From: Bacteroidaceae bacterium
GTDB lineage: Bacteria; Bacteroidota; Bacteroidia; Bacteroidales; Bacteroidaceae
Direction of reading: 5' to 3'
Assembly (NCBI GenBank): GCA_017619335.1
Contig: JAFZSP010000020.1
Span: forward strand, 1-38,984
DNA length: 38,984 bases
The translations under genes and the position numbers were made by a program. The notes under the pieces were generated by a model. It saw only the letters and a list, made by a program, of their open reading frames with translations, ran no database searches and was not told where the DNA came from. Positions 29,250 through 36,295 of the stretch are shown piece after piece. Position 1 is the stretch's first letter. Each line of letters starts with the position of its first letter.

Positions 29250-29842
29250 TCATCCTCCTCTTTAGATTCCACAAAGATGGTGTCATCCAGCAGGGTCAGG
29301 TGAAGGTAGTCGAACATATTGAGGTGTCTGAGAAACACTGCCAGCGAGTCTTCTGGATTCCAGGTCGTGATGAGTTTCATCGTCCTCGGCTTTTCGCTGC
29401 GGTAGCAGACGGTCTTGCCGTAGTGAGCGGCGACGACGGAGAGGATACTGTCCAGACGGATGTCGGAGAAGCGGATGGGGGACTCTCCCCCCGCCCTCCC
29501 TGTTAGGGAGGGAGCGGATACTTGTGCTGATTGAGGCGACTCTGTTCTTGAAGACTTGAAATGCGGGATGATTGCCCAAGCCAGCCCGCCGAGGCAGACG
29601 GCGGCGAGGAAGATGGCGGCAATCTTGCGATAGGAGAAGCCCCACCCCCGACCCCTCCCGTGAGGGAGGGGAGTGGCTGCGCGCAGTTTTTCTCTCTGAT
29701 ACACCTTCTTGCAATCAGCCAAGAGTTCGTAGTTTTCCCGCACCTCATTGTCAGCGAGCAGTTCTTGAATCTGTGCCTCGGTCATTGTTTCCGGCTCGTC
29801 CAGCAGCCGAAGCAGGGTCATGATTTTCTCGTTTGTCTCCAT
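29246..29842 (-). CDS. Mini FecR-like anti-sigma factor, system 1
   Basis: 198 residues from the ATG at 29842 (METNEKI, matching the paralogue METNPNI). Order: cytoplasmic helical anti-sigma region (1-54), one membrane helix (about 75-93), a short periplasmic linker (95-122), then a DUF4974/STN-like domain (about 123-192: RFSDIRLDSILSVVAAHYGK ... DDTIFVES). The roughly 100-residue FecR beta domain normally between membrane helix and DUF4974 is missing. Two family-A repeats are read in frame: residues 55-69 (ATPLPHGRGRGWGF) before the membrane helix, and 110-121 (APSLTGRAGGES) in the linker. It should hold the adjacent ECF sigma factor inactive until the receptor's STN domain signals. It starts 4 bp after the sigma gene and overlaps the receptor gene by 4 bp. 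Confidence 0.8.
   Translation of the reverse strand: METNEKIMTLLRLLDEPETMTEAQIQELLADNEVRENYELLADCKKVYQREKLRAATPLPHGRGRGWGFSYRKIAAIFLAAVCLGGLAWAIIPHFKSSRTESPQSAQVSAPSLTGRAGGESPIRFSDIRLDSILSVVAAHYGKTVCYRSEKPRTMKLITTWNPEDSLAVFLRHLNMFDYLHLTLLDDTIFVESKEEDE
29481..29522 (-). repeat. Family-A palindrome in the anti-sigma periplasmic linker
   Basis: CCCTCCC-TGTTA-GGGAGGG at 29494-29512, with a GACTCTCCCCCC tail. Encodes PSLTGRAGG in the same frame as the copy in receptor 2. Confidence 0.75.
29637..29688 (-). repeat. Family-A palindrome in the anti-sigma cytoplasmic juxtamembrane region
   Basis: CCCCTCCC-GTGA-GGGAGGGG at 29652-29671, with AAGCCCCACCCCCGA on one side and GAGTGGCTGCGCGCAG on the other. 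The latter also flanks the copies in the FMN-binding gene and receptor 2, which defines an element of about 48-50 bp. Read in a different frame from those copies. Confidence 0.8.
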
Positions 29843-29846
29843 ACCT

Positions 29847-30326
29847 TTAGGATTTGAAATGTTTCTTGATTCGTGTGATCGCAGCAACAAGATGTTTATA
29901 CACCGCCACCTCGCTGATGTTCAGCTCGGCAGCAATCTCGCGATACTTCTTCTCTTCGCCGAAACGCAGTTGGAACACCCGTTGCTGCTGTTCGGTCAGC
30001 TCCGTGCGGATGAACTTCTGCAGGTTATCCAGCCGTTCTGTTTCCTCGTCCTCTGTCACCGTTGCCTGCTCGAGTGCATAGAGATGCGTCACCTTTTCCG
30101 TCAGCGACTTGCGAGCAAGGACGTTGCGGCAACGGTTGCGCACGCTCTGGCAGAGGTAGGCCATTTCACGACCGGCCTCCACGGCTGGCTTCCGTTGCAG
30201 CAGTTCCGCGAAAAGCTCGCTCACCACATCGCGGGCTTCCTCGGCATCATAGAGCATTGTCCGGGCTTCTGCCAGCAGACGCTCATGATGTTCATTGAAC
30301 AGTGTTTCTAATGTCGCTTGATTCAT
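29847..30326 (-). CDS. ECF sigma factor, system 1
   Basis: 159 residues. Region 2 (about 5-72: YDAEEARDVVSELFAELLQR ... LCQSVRNRCRNVL) and region 4 (about 103-156: LTEQQQRVFQLRFGEEKKYR, EIAAELNISEVAVYKHLVAA) are complete. It is the FecI-like type that Bacteroidetes pair with FecR and an STN-bearing TonB receptor, all three being here in one operon. It would direct RNA polymerase to its own operon and perhaps other targets on ligand sensing. A TATGTTTG box lies 33 bp above the ATG. Residues KSLTEKVTHLYALE match KSLTEQIQSLYSIE in the second sigma factor, supporting a duplication. Confidence 0.88.
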   Translation of the reverse strand: MNQATLETLFNEHHERLLAEARTMLYDAEEARDVVSELFAELLQRKPAVEAGREMAYLCQSVRNRCRNVLARKSLTEKVTHLYALEQATVTEDEETERLDNLQKFIRTELTEQQQRVFQLRFGEEKKYREIAAELNISEVAVYKHLVAAITRIKKHFKS

Positions 30327-30358
30327 CTTTTGTTGCTATCGTTTACCATAAAGACAAA

Positions 30359-30366
30359 CAAACATA
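30359..30366 (-). promoter_or_regulatory. Candidate -7 box for receptor operon 1
   Basis: TATGTTTG on the minus strand, 33 bp above the sigma-factor ATG. It fits TAnnTTTG, but the area is AT-rich with no clear -33 element. Confidence 0.4.
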
Positions 30367-30419
30367 TTGTTTTCCTAACCTCGTTTGTAACAATAACGTT
30401 TTTTTCCCCCGATTTAGTA

Positions 30420-33400
30420 CTATTGCTTCTTCGGATTCTTGTTGAAGTGCCAGACGGCGTGGAGCATAACATAGTGGGGGAGGCTGCGGTAGGTGGTGAT
30501 GGTGCGGCCTTGGGCGTTGATGATGTAGTCGGTGGGAGAAAGTTGGTGGAGGAGGTCAAAGGCCTGGAGTCGCAGGATGAACCGGCCTTTAGCAATGGGC
30601 TGGCTGAGGGAGGCGTTGAGGACGAGGTCATTGCTGTTGAGGGCTGCTGTGCCGTAGCCGCGACGGCTGAACATGGTGCCGTCGGCCGCGATGGTCAAGC
30701 CCCCGAGTTTGGTGCCCCAAAGGGGAGGAGTGGTGTAGCTGGTTTCAAGACCGTATTGGAAGTCGAGGGCGGAGAAAGACCCACCCCCAAACCCTCCCGT
30801 CAGGGAGGGGAGTGGCTGTGCGGTATGCCACCATTTGATGCTGCCCACAGCACGGATGTTCAGAGTCTTGCGGTTGTAACGGACGTTGGCTCCGCCGTTG
30901 AGGCCGAAGGTGTTCACGGTATTGACGGTGGATTGGGTTTGGCCCTCCAGCATGGCGTGATCCTTGGCGTGATCCCAAAGGGGGCCGGCGTTGATGTGCC
31001 ACGACCAATAACGTTTCTCTCCAATGTTCTGGTCGGTGCTGAACATGACGAAGGCTCCACAGGCACCGCTGATGTTCATGGGTTTGTAGGTATAGACACC
31101 GGTGGCAGGATTGTAAGACAGAGACTGTGCCACATCTCGGTGATGATAATTGAAGGAGGCAGAGAGGTAATACATTCCATTGTTGTGCCCTGTGCGGTCG
31201 TAGTATTCGGCGGAGAGTTTGGTAACTGCCGATGGCTCCAGGTCTGGATTGCCGAGTTTGACGATGAGGGGTTGGCTGTCGTCGCGGAAGTTGATGCGGT
31301 CAAGGAGGAGCGTTCTTTGCATGTCGAAATTGATGTTGAAATGGAAGTCGCGTCGCCCGTCTTTCCTCACGTTGCGGTAGTTGAAAGTGAAGTTCGGCAG
31401 AAATACGGTCTGGCTGGCCAGCGTGTCGAGCGCACCGCGCTGATAGTGTAGCCGCTCGTGTTGTATGGGGGTGCGGATGTAGAGTTGCCATCGTGCATAG
31501 TCCACCGAGACGTGGACGAGGGAGTGCATGTAGTAGGCTTTCTTCATCACCATGAAGATGAGATTGTTAGACCAGTCGCGGTCGCGGCTTTCGTAGGAGT
31601 TTGCAGGGTCGGTGATGGCGGTCAGAGCGTCAATCTGAGAGGGGAGCAGCAGCGTGTTCGGATGGTAAAGGTAGTCTCGGTTATGCTGTTCGCGGATATA
31701 GATGAAGTCGGTTAGGTTGATGAAGAAGTTCTTGGCAATCTCTCTGCCGAACCCTATATGCCCAGCGCCCCAGGTGCTGCGGTTGAAGAGGGAGGAGGAG
31801 TTGACGGAGGCCCCCCTTTCGTCCCCCGAGGGTGACACGACACCAATTGTTCTTGTTTCAAACTTCGTAGCCTTCTCGCTCTCATCATCACTATGTTGCA
31901 CATCGAAAAAGTAGTCAATGGTTTGGTTACTTCTGCCTACTTTGATGGCTCCCTGCACGGCAGCTTTGATATTCCATGCTTTTCCCTCGCTCATTCCGAA
32001 GGTTCGCTGCGAGACGGTCAGGCTGTCTGACCACTCGTCGAAAGCGGAGTTGAAAGAGCCGTCGCGACGTGCGTGGTTGAAGTCGGCTTCGGCGTAGAGA
32101 TAGAAGGGCTTGGTCAGCGTCAGTGAGTTATGTAGGTGCAGATTCCTGTTTCCTGCACGGTTGAAGGACGCGGTGACGGAGGTGGGGGAACAACCCTCAA
32201 TAAACCGCTCGTTGCGCTGTTGCATGGTCTGCTCATCGGTGGAAGAGGTGTATTCTGCGCGGAAGGTTTCCTTGAGTTTGTCACCCGGAGAGTGGTAGTT
32301 GAGTTCCCCTGCCACGCTGCGTGTCGTCAGTAGCGAATGCGGTTGACGGGCAGGTGACCACTGGTCGGACTGTCCGATGTGGCGACCCTCGTTGACATTG
32401 TTGGCATTGGCCAAGAGCGTGAAACGCAGACGGTCTGTGAAGCCGAGGAGGAAGCCGCGACCCAGCCATCGCTCCTCCGTTCCTCCCGCTGCTTCCACAT
32501 TGCCGATGTAGCCTTGACTGTATTCATCTTTCAGGTTCACGTCCATCACATAGCGGCGTGGTTCCACGTCGTAGCCCAGCGCCACACTCTTGTCTGTCTG
32601 CTTCTCATAGACCTTCAGGTTCTTGACTGTGTAGTAGGGCAGGTTCTCCAGCAGCACCTTCTTGTTCCCGCCGAAGAACGAACGGGAGCCGAGCAGCAGT
32701 TCATCCACCTTGCGCCCGTTGACGAAGATCTCGCCATCGACATTCATCGTCACGCCCGGCAGCTGACGGATGAGGTCGTCGAGCATGGAGCCTTCAGGCA
32801 TCTTGAAGGCGGTGGCATCATAGACAATCGTGTCACCACGGTAGTACATCTTGATCTTAGTGGCCGTAATGGTCACTTCGCGCATCGTTTTTGCCGATGA
32901 CTTACGCATTTTCAGCGTAGGCACTTCCACTCCTCTCTCTGGCAAAGGACGTGGAATCTGCACACGTTGCCATACGTCGTCGTAACCCTCCAAGCTGGCG
33001 CGGACGAGGTACTCCCGTTCTGCGGCGTTGACCTCGGCTCCGAACTGTGCCTTGACGATCTGCATGTTGCTTCTGTAGAAGACAACGATTTGTGCAGAAT
33101 CCACTACAACACTGCTGTCTGTTCGCAGTATTGATACTTTGGCATGCATCAGTGGCATCTCCAAGAAGCCATCTTTTACATCGCCAAAGAGATGGATGGT
33201 CTTGTCTGTGAGATCATTTTCTGGTTTGTACTGGACGAAGATTTGCTTGCCGCGCCTCTTCACCTTCACCGGCTGTCCCTTGCACAGCCGTTCCACCGCT
33301 TTGTCTGCCCTGAGATTCTTGATGCGGGCAGAGACACGTAAATGTTCCAGATCGTTATGAATGAAGTGGATGGCGTATTCCGTTTGTGAGTCGCGTATGG

Positions 33401-33509
33401 CGGTTAAGGCAGCAGAAAGAGAATCATTCTTGAATGTCATTTCCTGCGCCGGGACCCGTGCGCCAGCGAGTATGAAGATAATAAGGTATAGGACAACGCG
33501 CTTCATCAC
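30420..33509 (-). CDS. STN-type TonB-dependent outer-membrane receptor, system 2
   Basis: 1029 residues, same architecture as system 1: signal peptide (ends PAQ), STN domain (about 23-92: LSAALTAIRDSQTEYAIHFI ... GKQIFVQY), regulatory-like beta domain (about 100-190), plug (about 208-325: DDLIRQLPGVTMNVDGEIFV), and barrel. Similarity to system 1 is strongest in the plug (REVTITATKIKMYYRGDTIV versus REVTITASKVKFYYKSDTII). The barrels have drifted, suggesting different ligands. The ATG overlaps the anti-sigma stop by 4 bp. Two repeat insertions are read in frame: family B near residues 558-567 (VVSPSGDERGAS) and family A near 899-911 (PLPSLTGGFGGGS); both look like loop positions. Confidence 0.85.
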   Translation of the reverse strand: MMKRVVLYLIIFILAGARVPAQEMTFKNDSLSAALTAIRDSQTEYAIHFIHNDLEHLRVSARIKNLRADKAVERLCKGQPVKVKRRGKQIFVQYKPENDLTDKTIHLFGDVKDGFLEMPLMHAKVSILRTDSSVVVDSAQIVVFYRSNMQIVKAQFGAEVNAAEREYLVRASLEGYDDVWQRVQIPRPLPERGVEVPTLKMRKSSAKTMREVTITATKIKMYYRGDTIVYDATAFKMPEGSMLDDLIRQLPGVTMNVDGEIFVNGRKVDELLLGSRSFFGGNKKVLLENLPYYTVKNLKVYEKQTDKSVALGYDVEPRRYVMDVNLKDEYSQGYIGNVEAAGGTEERWLGRGFLLGFTDRLRFTLLANANNVNEGRHIGQSDQWSPARQPHSLLTTRSVAGELNYHSPGDKLKETFRAEYTSSTDEQTMQQRNERFIEGCSPTSVTASFNRAGNRNLHLHNSLTLTKPFYLYAEADFNHARRDGSFNSAFDEWSDSLTVSQRTFGMSEGKAWNIKAAVQGAIKVGRSNQTIDYFFDVQHSDDESEKATKFETRTIGVVSPSGDERGASVNSSSLFNRSTWGAGHIGFGREIAKNFFINLTDFIYIREQHNRDYLYHPNTLLLPSQIDALTAITDPANSYESRDRDWSNNLIFMVMKKAYYMHSLVHVSVDYARWQLYIRTPIQHERLHYQRGALDTLASQTVFLPNFTFNYRNVRKDGRRDFHFNINFDMQRTLLLDRINFRDDSQPLIVKLGNPDLEPSAVTKLSAEYYDRTGHNNGMYYLSASFNYHHRDVAQSLSYNPATGVYTYKPMNISGACGAFVMFSTDQNIGEKRYWSWHINAGPLWDHAKDHAMLEGQTQSTVNTVNTFGLNGGANVRYNRKTLNIRAVGSIKWWHTAQPLPSLTGGFGGGSFSALDFQYGLETSYTTPPLWGTKLGGLTIAADGTMFSRRGYGTAALNSNDLVLNASLSQPIAKGRFILRLQAFDLLHQLSPTDYIINAQGRTITTYRSLPHYVMLHAVWHFNKNPKKQ
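30777..30822 (-). repeat. Family-A palindrome inside receptor 2
   Basis: CCCTCCC-GTCA-GGGAGGG at 30792-30809, with AAGACCCACCCCCAAA on one side and GAGTGGCTGTGCGG on the other. Encodes PLPSLTGGFGGGS. Confidence 0.8.
31809..31838. repeat. Family-B element inside receptor 2
   Basis: GGCCCCCCTTTCGTCCCCCG then AGGGTGACAC; nearly the same sequence occurs (reverse-complemented) in pyrF at 38023-38053. Encodes the VVSPSGDERGAS segment. Confidence 0.7.
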
Positions 33510-34141
33510 TTAGCCTCCTCTGCTTCGGTTACCACAAATATGGTATCCCTTTCGTCCTTTAGCTTCAGTCCGTCGAATTCATTGAGTGTTGTGATGAAAG
33601 CCATCAATGAGTCCTCACGATCCCATATTGTACTCAATCTCAGTTCCTTCGCCACAGTGTCAAGGAAGCAGACAGTCTTGCCGTAGTGGGCGGCCACGAC
33701 ATAGAGAATGCTGTCTAAGCAAATGTCGGAGAAGCGGACAAGTCTATTGGCGGGCAAGTTGTGAGTTGAAGGTTGCGAGTTAAGGGCTGGCACATCTGAC
33801 TGCTGTTTTTCTTTCGTTGAGGAAAAGAAATGGAAGGCGGCGAAGGCGATGCCCGAAATGAGAATAACACCAATGAAAGATGCGGCGAATTTGAAGAGTG
33901 AAGAATGTTTTCCACTCTTCTCGAGCCCCTTCTCACTTATGAACTTCTGCCACGCAGTCTCCACATCTGCGGGCTGCTCTTGCTTCTTATGAATGAAGCC
34001 TTGTTTTGCTGCCACCATCAGTTGGTATGCCCTGCGGGTTTCATCGTCACTATTGACGATGTCGCGGATTTCCTGCTCGGAATATGACTCGGGATGGTCG
34101 AGCATTTCCAGTAGTCGGTTGATGTTCGGATTCGTTTCCAT
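33506..34141 (-). CDS. Mini FecR-like anti-sigma factor, system 2
   Basis: 211 residues: cytoplasmic helical anti-sigma region (1-80), membrane helix (about 85-105: AASFIGVILISGIAFAAFHF), linker (107-134), DUF4974/STN-like domain (about 135-205: RFSDICLDSILYVVAAHYGK ... RDTIFVVT). As in system 1, the FecR beta domain is missing, so both paralogues share this reduced form. Linker residues 119-130 (ALNSQPSTHNLP) come from a CTCAACCC-type dispersed repeat, whereas system 1 carries a family-A repeat at the same place. It starts 12 bp after the sigma-factor gene and overlaps the receptor gene by 4 bp. Confidence 0.8.
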   Translation of the reverse strand: METNPNINRLLEMLDHPESYSEQEIRDIVNSDDETRRAYQLMVAAKQGFIHKKQEQPADVETAWQKFISEKGLEKSGKHSSLFKFAASFIGVILISGIAFAAFHFFSSTKEKQQSDVPALNSQPSTHNLPANRLVRFSDICLDSILYVVAAHYGKTVCFLDTVAKELRLSTIWDREDSLMAFITTLNEFDGLKLKDERDTIFVVTEAEEAK

Positions 34142-34153
34142 AACTTCTGCTGT

Positions 34154-34642
34154 TTAATGTCTATAATGCTTTTGCATTTCTTCAATAGATTGACCGAGAT
34201 ACTTGAAAACGGTCTTGAGGTTCATGTCCAGCCGCTTGGCGATGTCTTTTAAAGTCAGGTCTTCCTGAAAGCGCAGGCGGAAGATGGTGCGGTGGGGCTC
34301 TGACAGATGGGTGTCGGCAAAGTCACAGACCGCATCCAGCGTTTCTAATCTTTCTTCAATGAATAGCAAGTCCGTTTCGGCTTCAATGGAATAGAGGCTC
34401 TGGATCTGTTCCGTCAAGCTCTTCTTCCTGATGCGATTGATGCAGCCATTACGAACAGCCTTCATCAGATACGCTCTTGCCTTATCTTCTGCAGGCAAGA
34501 TGTCTGCCTCTAAGAGTCGAACAAACACGTCTTGCACCGTGTCTTCGGCTTCTTCTTCAGCATATATCAGTGTCCTGGCCAGACAAATCATCTCGCTGTA
34601 GTATTGGCAGAAAAGCTCATGAACTATCGTTTGGTCAATCAT
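34154..34642 (-). CDS. ECF sigma factor, system 2
   Basis: 162 residues with region 2 (about 5-72: YAEEEAEDTVQDVFVRLLEA ... YLMKAVRNGCINRIRKKSL) and region 4 (about 110-160: LSEPHRTIFRLRFQEDLTLK, DIAKRLDMNLKTVFKYLGQS). FecI-like; first gene of a sigma / mini anti-sigma / receptor operon that parallels the next operon downstream. The upstream region has a weak TATTATTG box and then the repeat cluster of 34772-35040. Confidence 0.88.
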   Translation of the reverse strand: MIDQTIVHELFCQYYSEMICLARTLIYAEEEAEDTVQDVFVRLLEADILPAEDKARAYLMKAVRNGCINRIRKKSLTEQIQSLYSIEAETDLLFIEERLETLDAVCDFADTHLSEPHRTIFRLRFQEDLTLKDIAKRLDMNLKTVFKYLGQSIEEMQKHYRH

Positions 34643-34771
34643 TCTTGTGTCTTTGCATTTTGTCCCTTGTGGGGGGCTTCCAATAATATAGACAATTTAG
34701 GAACTCGTTTTTCTACAGAAACGTCATCTTTTTGCATTTTTTCATTATGCTTGCCATTATCTGTGGCTTTA

Positions 34772-34874
34772 GCAACGGTTATCTGGAGCGTTAGATGCGG
34801 GCATCTCCGCGGTTAGATGCCCGCATCTAAGCTTCTGCAACCATTATCTGGAGCCCCAGCAACGGTTATCTGGA
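34772..34874. repeat. Three direct repeats around a perfect 16-bp inverted repeat
   Basis: GCAACGGTTATCTGGA at 34772-34787 and 34859-34874, with GCAACCATTATCTGGA at 34837-34852. Between the first two copies lies a perfect inverted repeat: TTAGATGCGGGCATCT (34791-34806) and its complement AGATGCCCGCATCTAA (34815-34830), loop CCGCGGTT. Each arm is itself nearly palindromic. It sits about 130 bp upstream of the system 2 sigma factor. Confidence 0.85.
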
Positions 34875-35439
34875 ACTCGAGATGCAGGTTTCTCTCTCAT
34901 TCGCGGTGCAAGTGAGGTGAAAGCCGAATGCACAAGCTTGCTTGATGCTGAGGCGCATCCCTCATTCGCGACTGCAAAGGAACAGCTTCTGGAAATAATG
35001 ATGTACTGCTAATGTCACTTAGCGTCATTTAACGTCACTTATGGCGGTTTTTTCGCTTTAACTCATTGACCATCAGGTGCACTACAATGACGACACGCTT
35101 CTTTTTACGCAAAAAAGTACTCAAAAACGATGGAAAAAGGGTCAGCAGCAGCCGCCAACGGGCACGTTGGCAGCGTGGCTATATGGGAGGATTCTTTTTC
35201 TTTTTTTCTTTTTTGGTACTTTTTTCTTTTCTTCTTTTTCTAACCCGTTCAGGCGATGTGAAGATTTCATATCGACATCACGGAATGGCCCTACAGAGGG
35301 TTGATTTCTCGCGCGTGTACGCGCTATGTTGATGTTGTTGTTGTCTTTCTCTTTCTTCTTCTTTCTCTTTTCAAGAAAGGGGTGCAGGGGGAAGATTGTT
35401 TTCTCTGTCTTCTTCGTTCTCTTTCGTTCGTCTCGTGTA
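34875..35439. other. Gene-poor stretch with small repeats
   Basis: CTCATTCGCG occurs at 34896 and 34961 around ACAAGCTTGCTTG. Three 10-bp units of AATGTCACTT type are at 35011-35040. AAAAAAGTAC (about 35104) and GTACTTTTTT (about 35213) form an inverted pair, and 35340-35410 is pyrimidine-rich with a GGGGTGCAGGGGG repeat. A plus-strand frame (ATG at 35087, 81 residues: basic start, then one hydrophobic run, GGFFFFFSFLVLFSFLLFL) might be a small membrane protein, but its composition follows the T-rich repeats. I see no supported gene. Confidence 0.5.
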
Positions 35440-35921
35440 TTATTTCGTTATTTCGGAGTCCTCACTTTCAAAGGGTAACGCTTCAAGATATTTGTCGAAG
35501 TCACTTTGGAACAGATGGTCTTGCACGATGCGATAACGTTCAAACTCCGTCTCTGCATGGAGTACTGCTTCTTCGTGACTCACACTTCCCGCATCTGCAA
35601 GCAGCGGACGCTATTGACGCGGTAACCTACGGCGATGATGGCATCGAGGGAGTAGAACTTTGTATTGTAAGTCTTGCCGTCCTCAGCAGTATGTGCAAAT
35701 TTTGCACATACTCGTTCTTCCATCAGTTCTCCCGAACCAAAGATGTTACCAAGGTGCTTTGTCACCACACTCCTTTCGCAATCAAACAATGCTGAAATTG
35801 CCTTCTGCGTTGCCCAGATGTTCTCGTCCTTGTAGTACACCTCCACACCCTGTTCCTTTCCTTCCGCCTGGAAGATGAGAAACTCAGCCGTGCTGTTTCT
35901 TATCAAATGTCTTTCTGCCAT
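35440..35921 (-). pseudogene. Decayed RhuM-family gene (internal deletion and frameshift)
   Basis: The N-terminal part (113-residue frame, 35921 to 35580) matches RhuM: STAEFLIF, VEVYYKDENIWATQKAISAL, VVTKHLGNIFGSGEL, YSLDAIIAVGYRVNS. After RVNS it runs into VRCLQMREV and a stop. In another frame just behind, LADAGSVSHEEAVLHAETEF and then RYRIVQDHLFQSDFDKYLEA match the RhuM C-terminus, ending at 35440. Intact RhuM proteins are about 330 residues, so roughly half (the middle) is deleted and the frame is broken. RhuM genes are often mobile-island passengers of unknown role. A -7 box survives at 35972-35979. Confidence 0.75.
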
Positions 35922-35971
35922 AATCGGTTAGATTATTTCTTCAATAATATAATCCATATATTAAACCGGCA

Positions 35972-35979
35972 CAAAGATA
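35972..35979 (-). promoter_or_regulatory. -7 box of the decayed rhuM gene
   Basis: TATCTTTG on the minus strand, 51 bp above the ATG at 35921. Intact although the gene is broken. Confidence 0.55.
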
Positions 35980-35989
35980 GTACTTTTTT

Positions 35990-36222
35990 TTCGAGACAGC
36001 GCAAAAAAGAGAGGAAAAAGTGAGGGGAAAGGAGAAAAAAGAAGTGAGAAATGAGAAAAATGAGGGAAAATGAAGTGAAAGATGTCCCCGAAGGTCGAGA
36101 ATGAGCGTGCCCCAAGAGCCTGTTGGGCGGTTATTTGTGCAGATTTTGAGGAAATGATACAAAAAAGGGGAGGAAAATGTATTTTGTTGAAGGAAAATGA
36201 TGACGGAATGAAATAAAAAATG
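35990..36222. other. Purine-rich spacer
   Basis: From about 36003 to 36090 the plus strand is almost only A and G (GAGAGGAAAAAGTGAGGGGA and similar). Overlapping frames in this spacer are low-complexity and not supported as genes. The rest holds no visible feature. Confidence 0.5.
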
Positions 36223-36231
36223 TATTTTTGC
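36223..36231 (+). promoter_or_regulatory. -7 box for the lipoprotein gene
   Basis: TATTTTTGC, 65 bp above the lipoprotein ATG. Followed by CTCCCAAAAAGGAG, a small inverted repeat in the leader. Confidence 0.6.
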
Positions 36232-36295
36232 TCCCAAAAAGGAGCTTGATGCATATTATTGAAGACATTATTTACCCTATAAACTGTTATTTTTT

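Noticed and set aside
26061..33509. Polysaccharide utilisation locus
   Set aside because: Neither receptor has a SusD-like partner or adjacent glycosidase; the STN domains and sigma/anti-sigma genes indicate signalling systems.
35087..35332. 81-residue frame with one hydrophobic run
   Set aside because: Composition follows T-rich repeats including an AAAAAAGTAC/GTACTTTTTT inverted pair; no promoter box or family pattern supports it.
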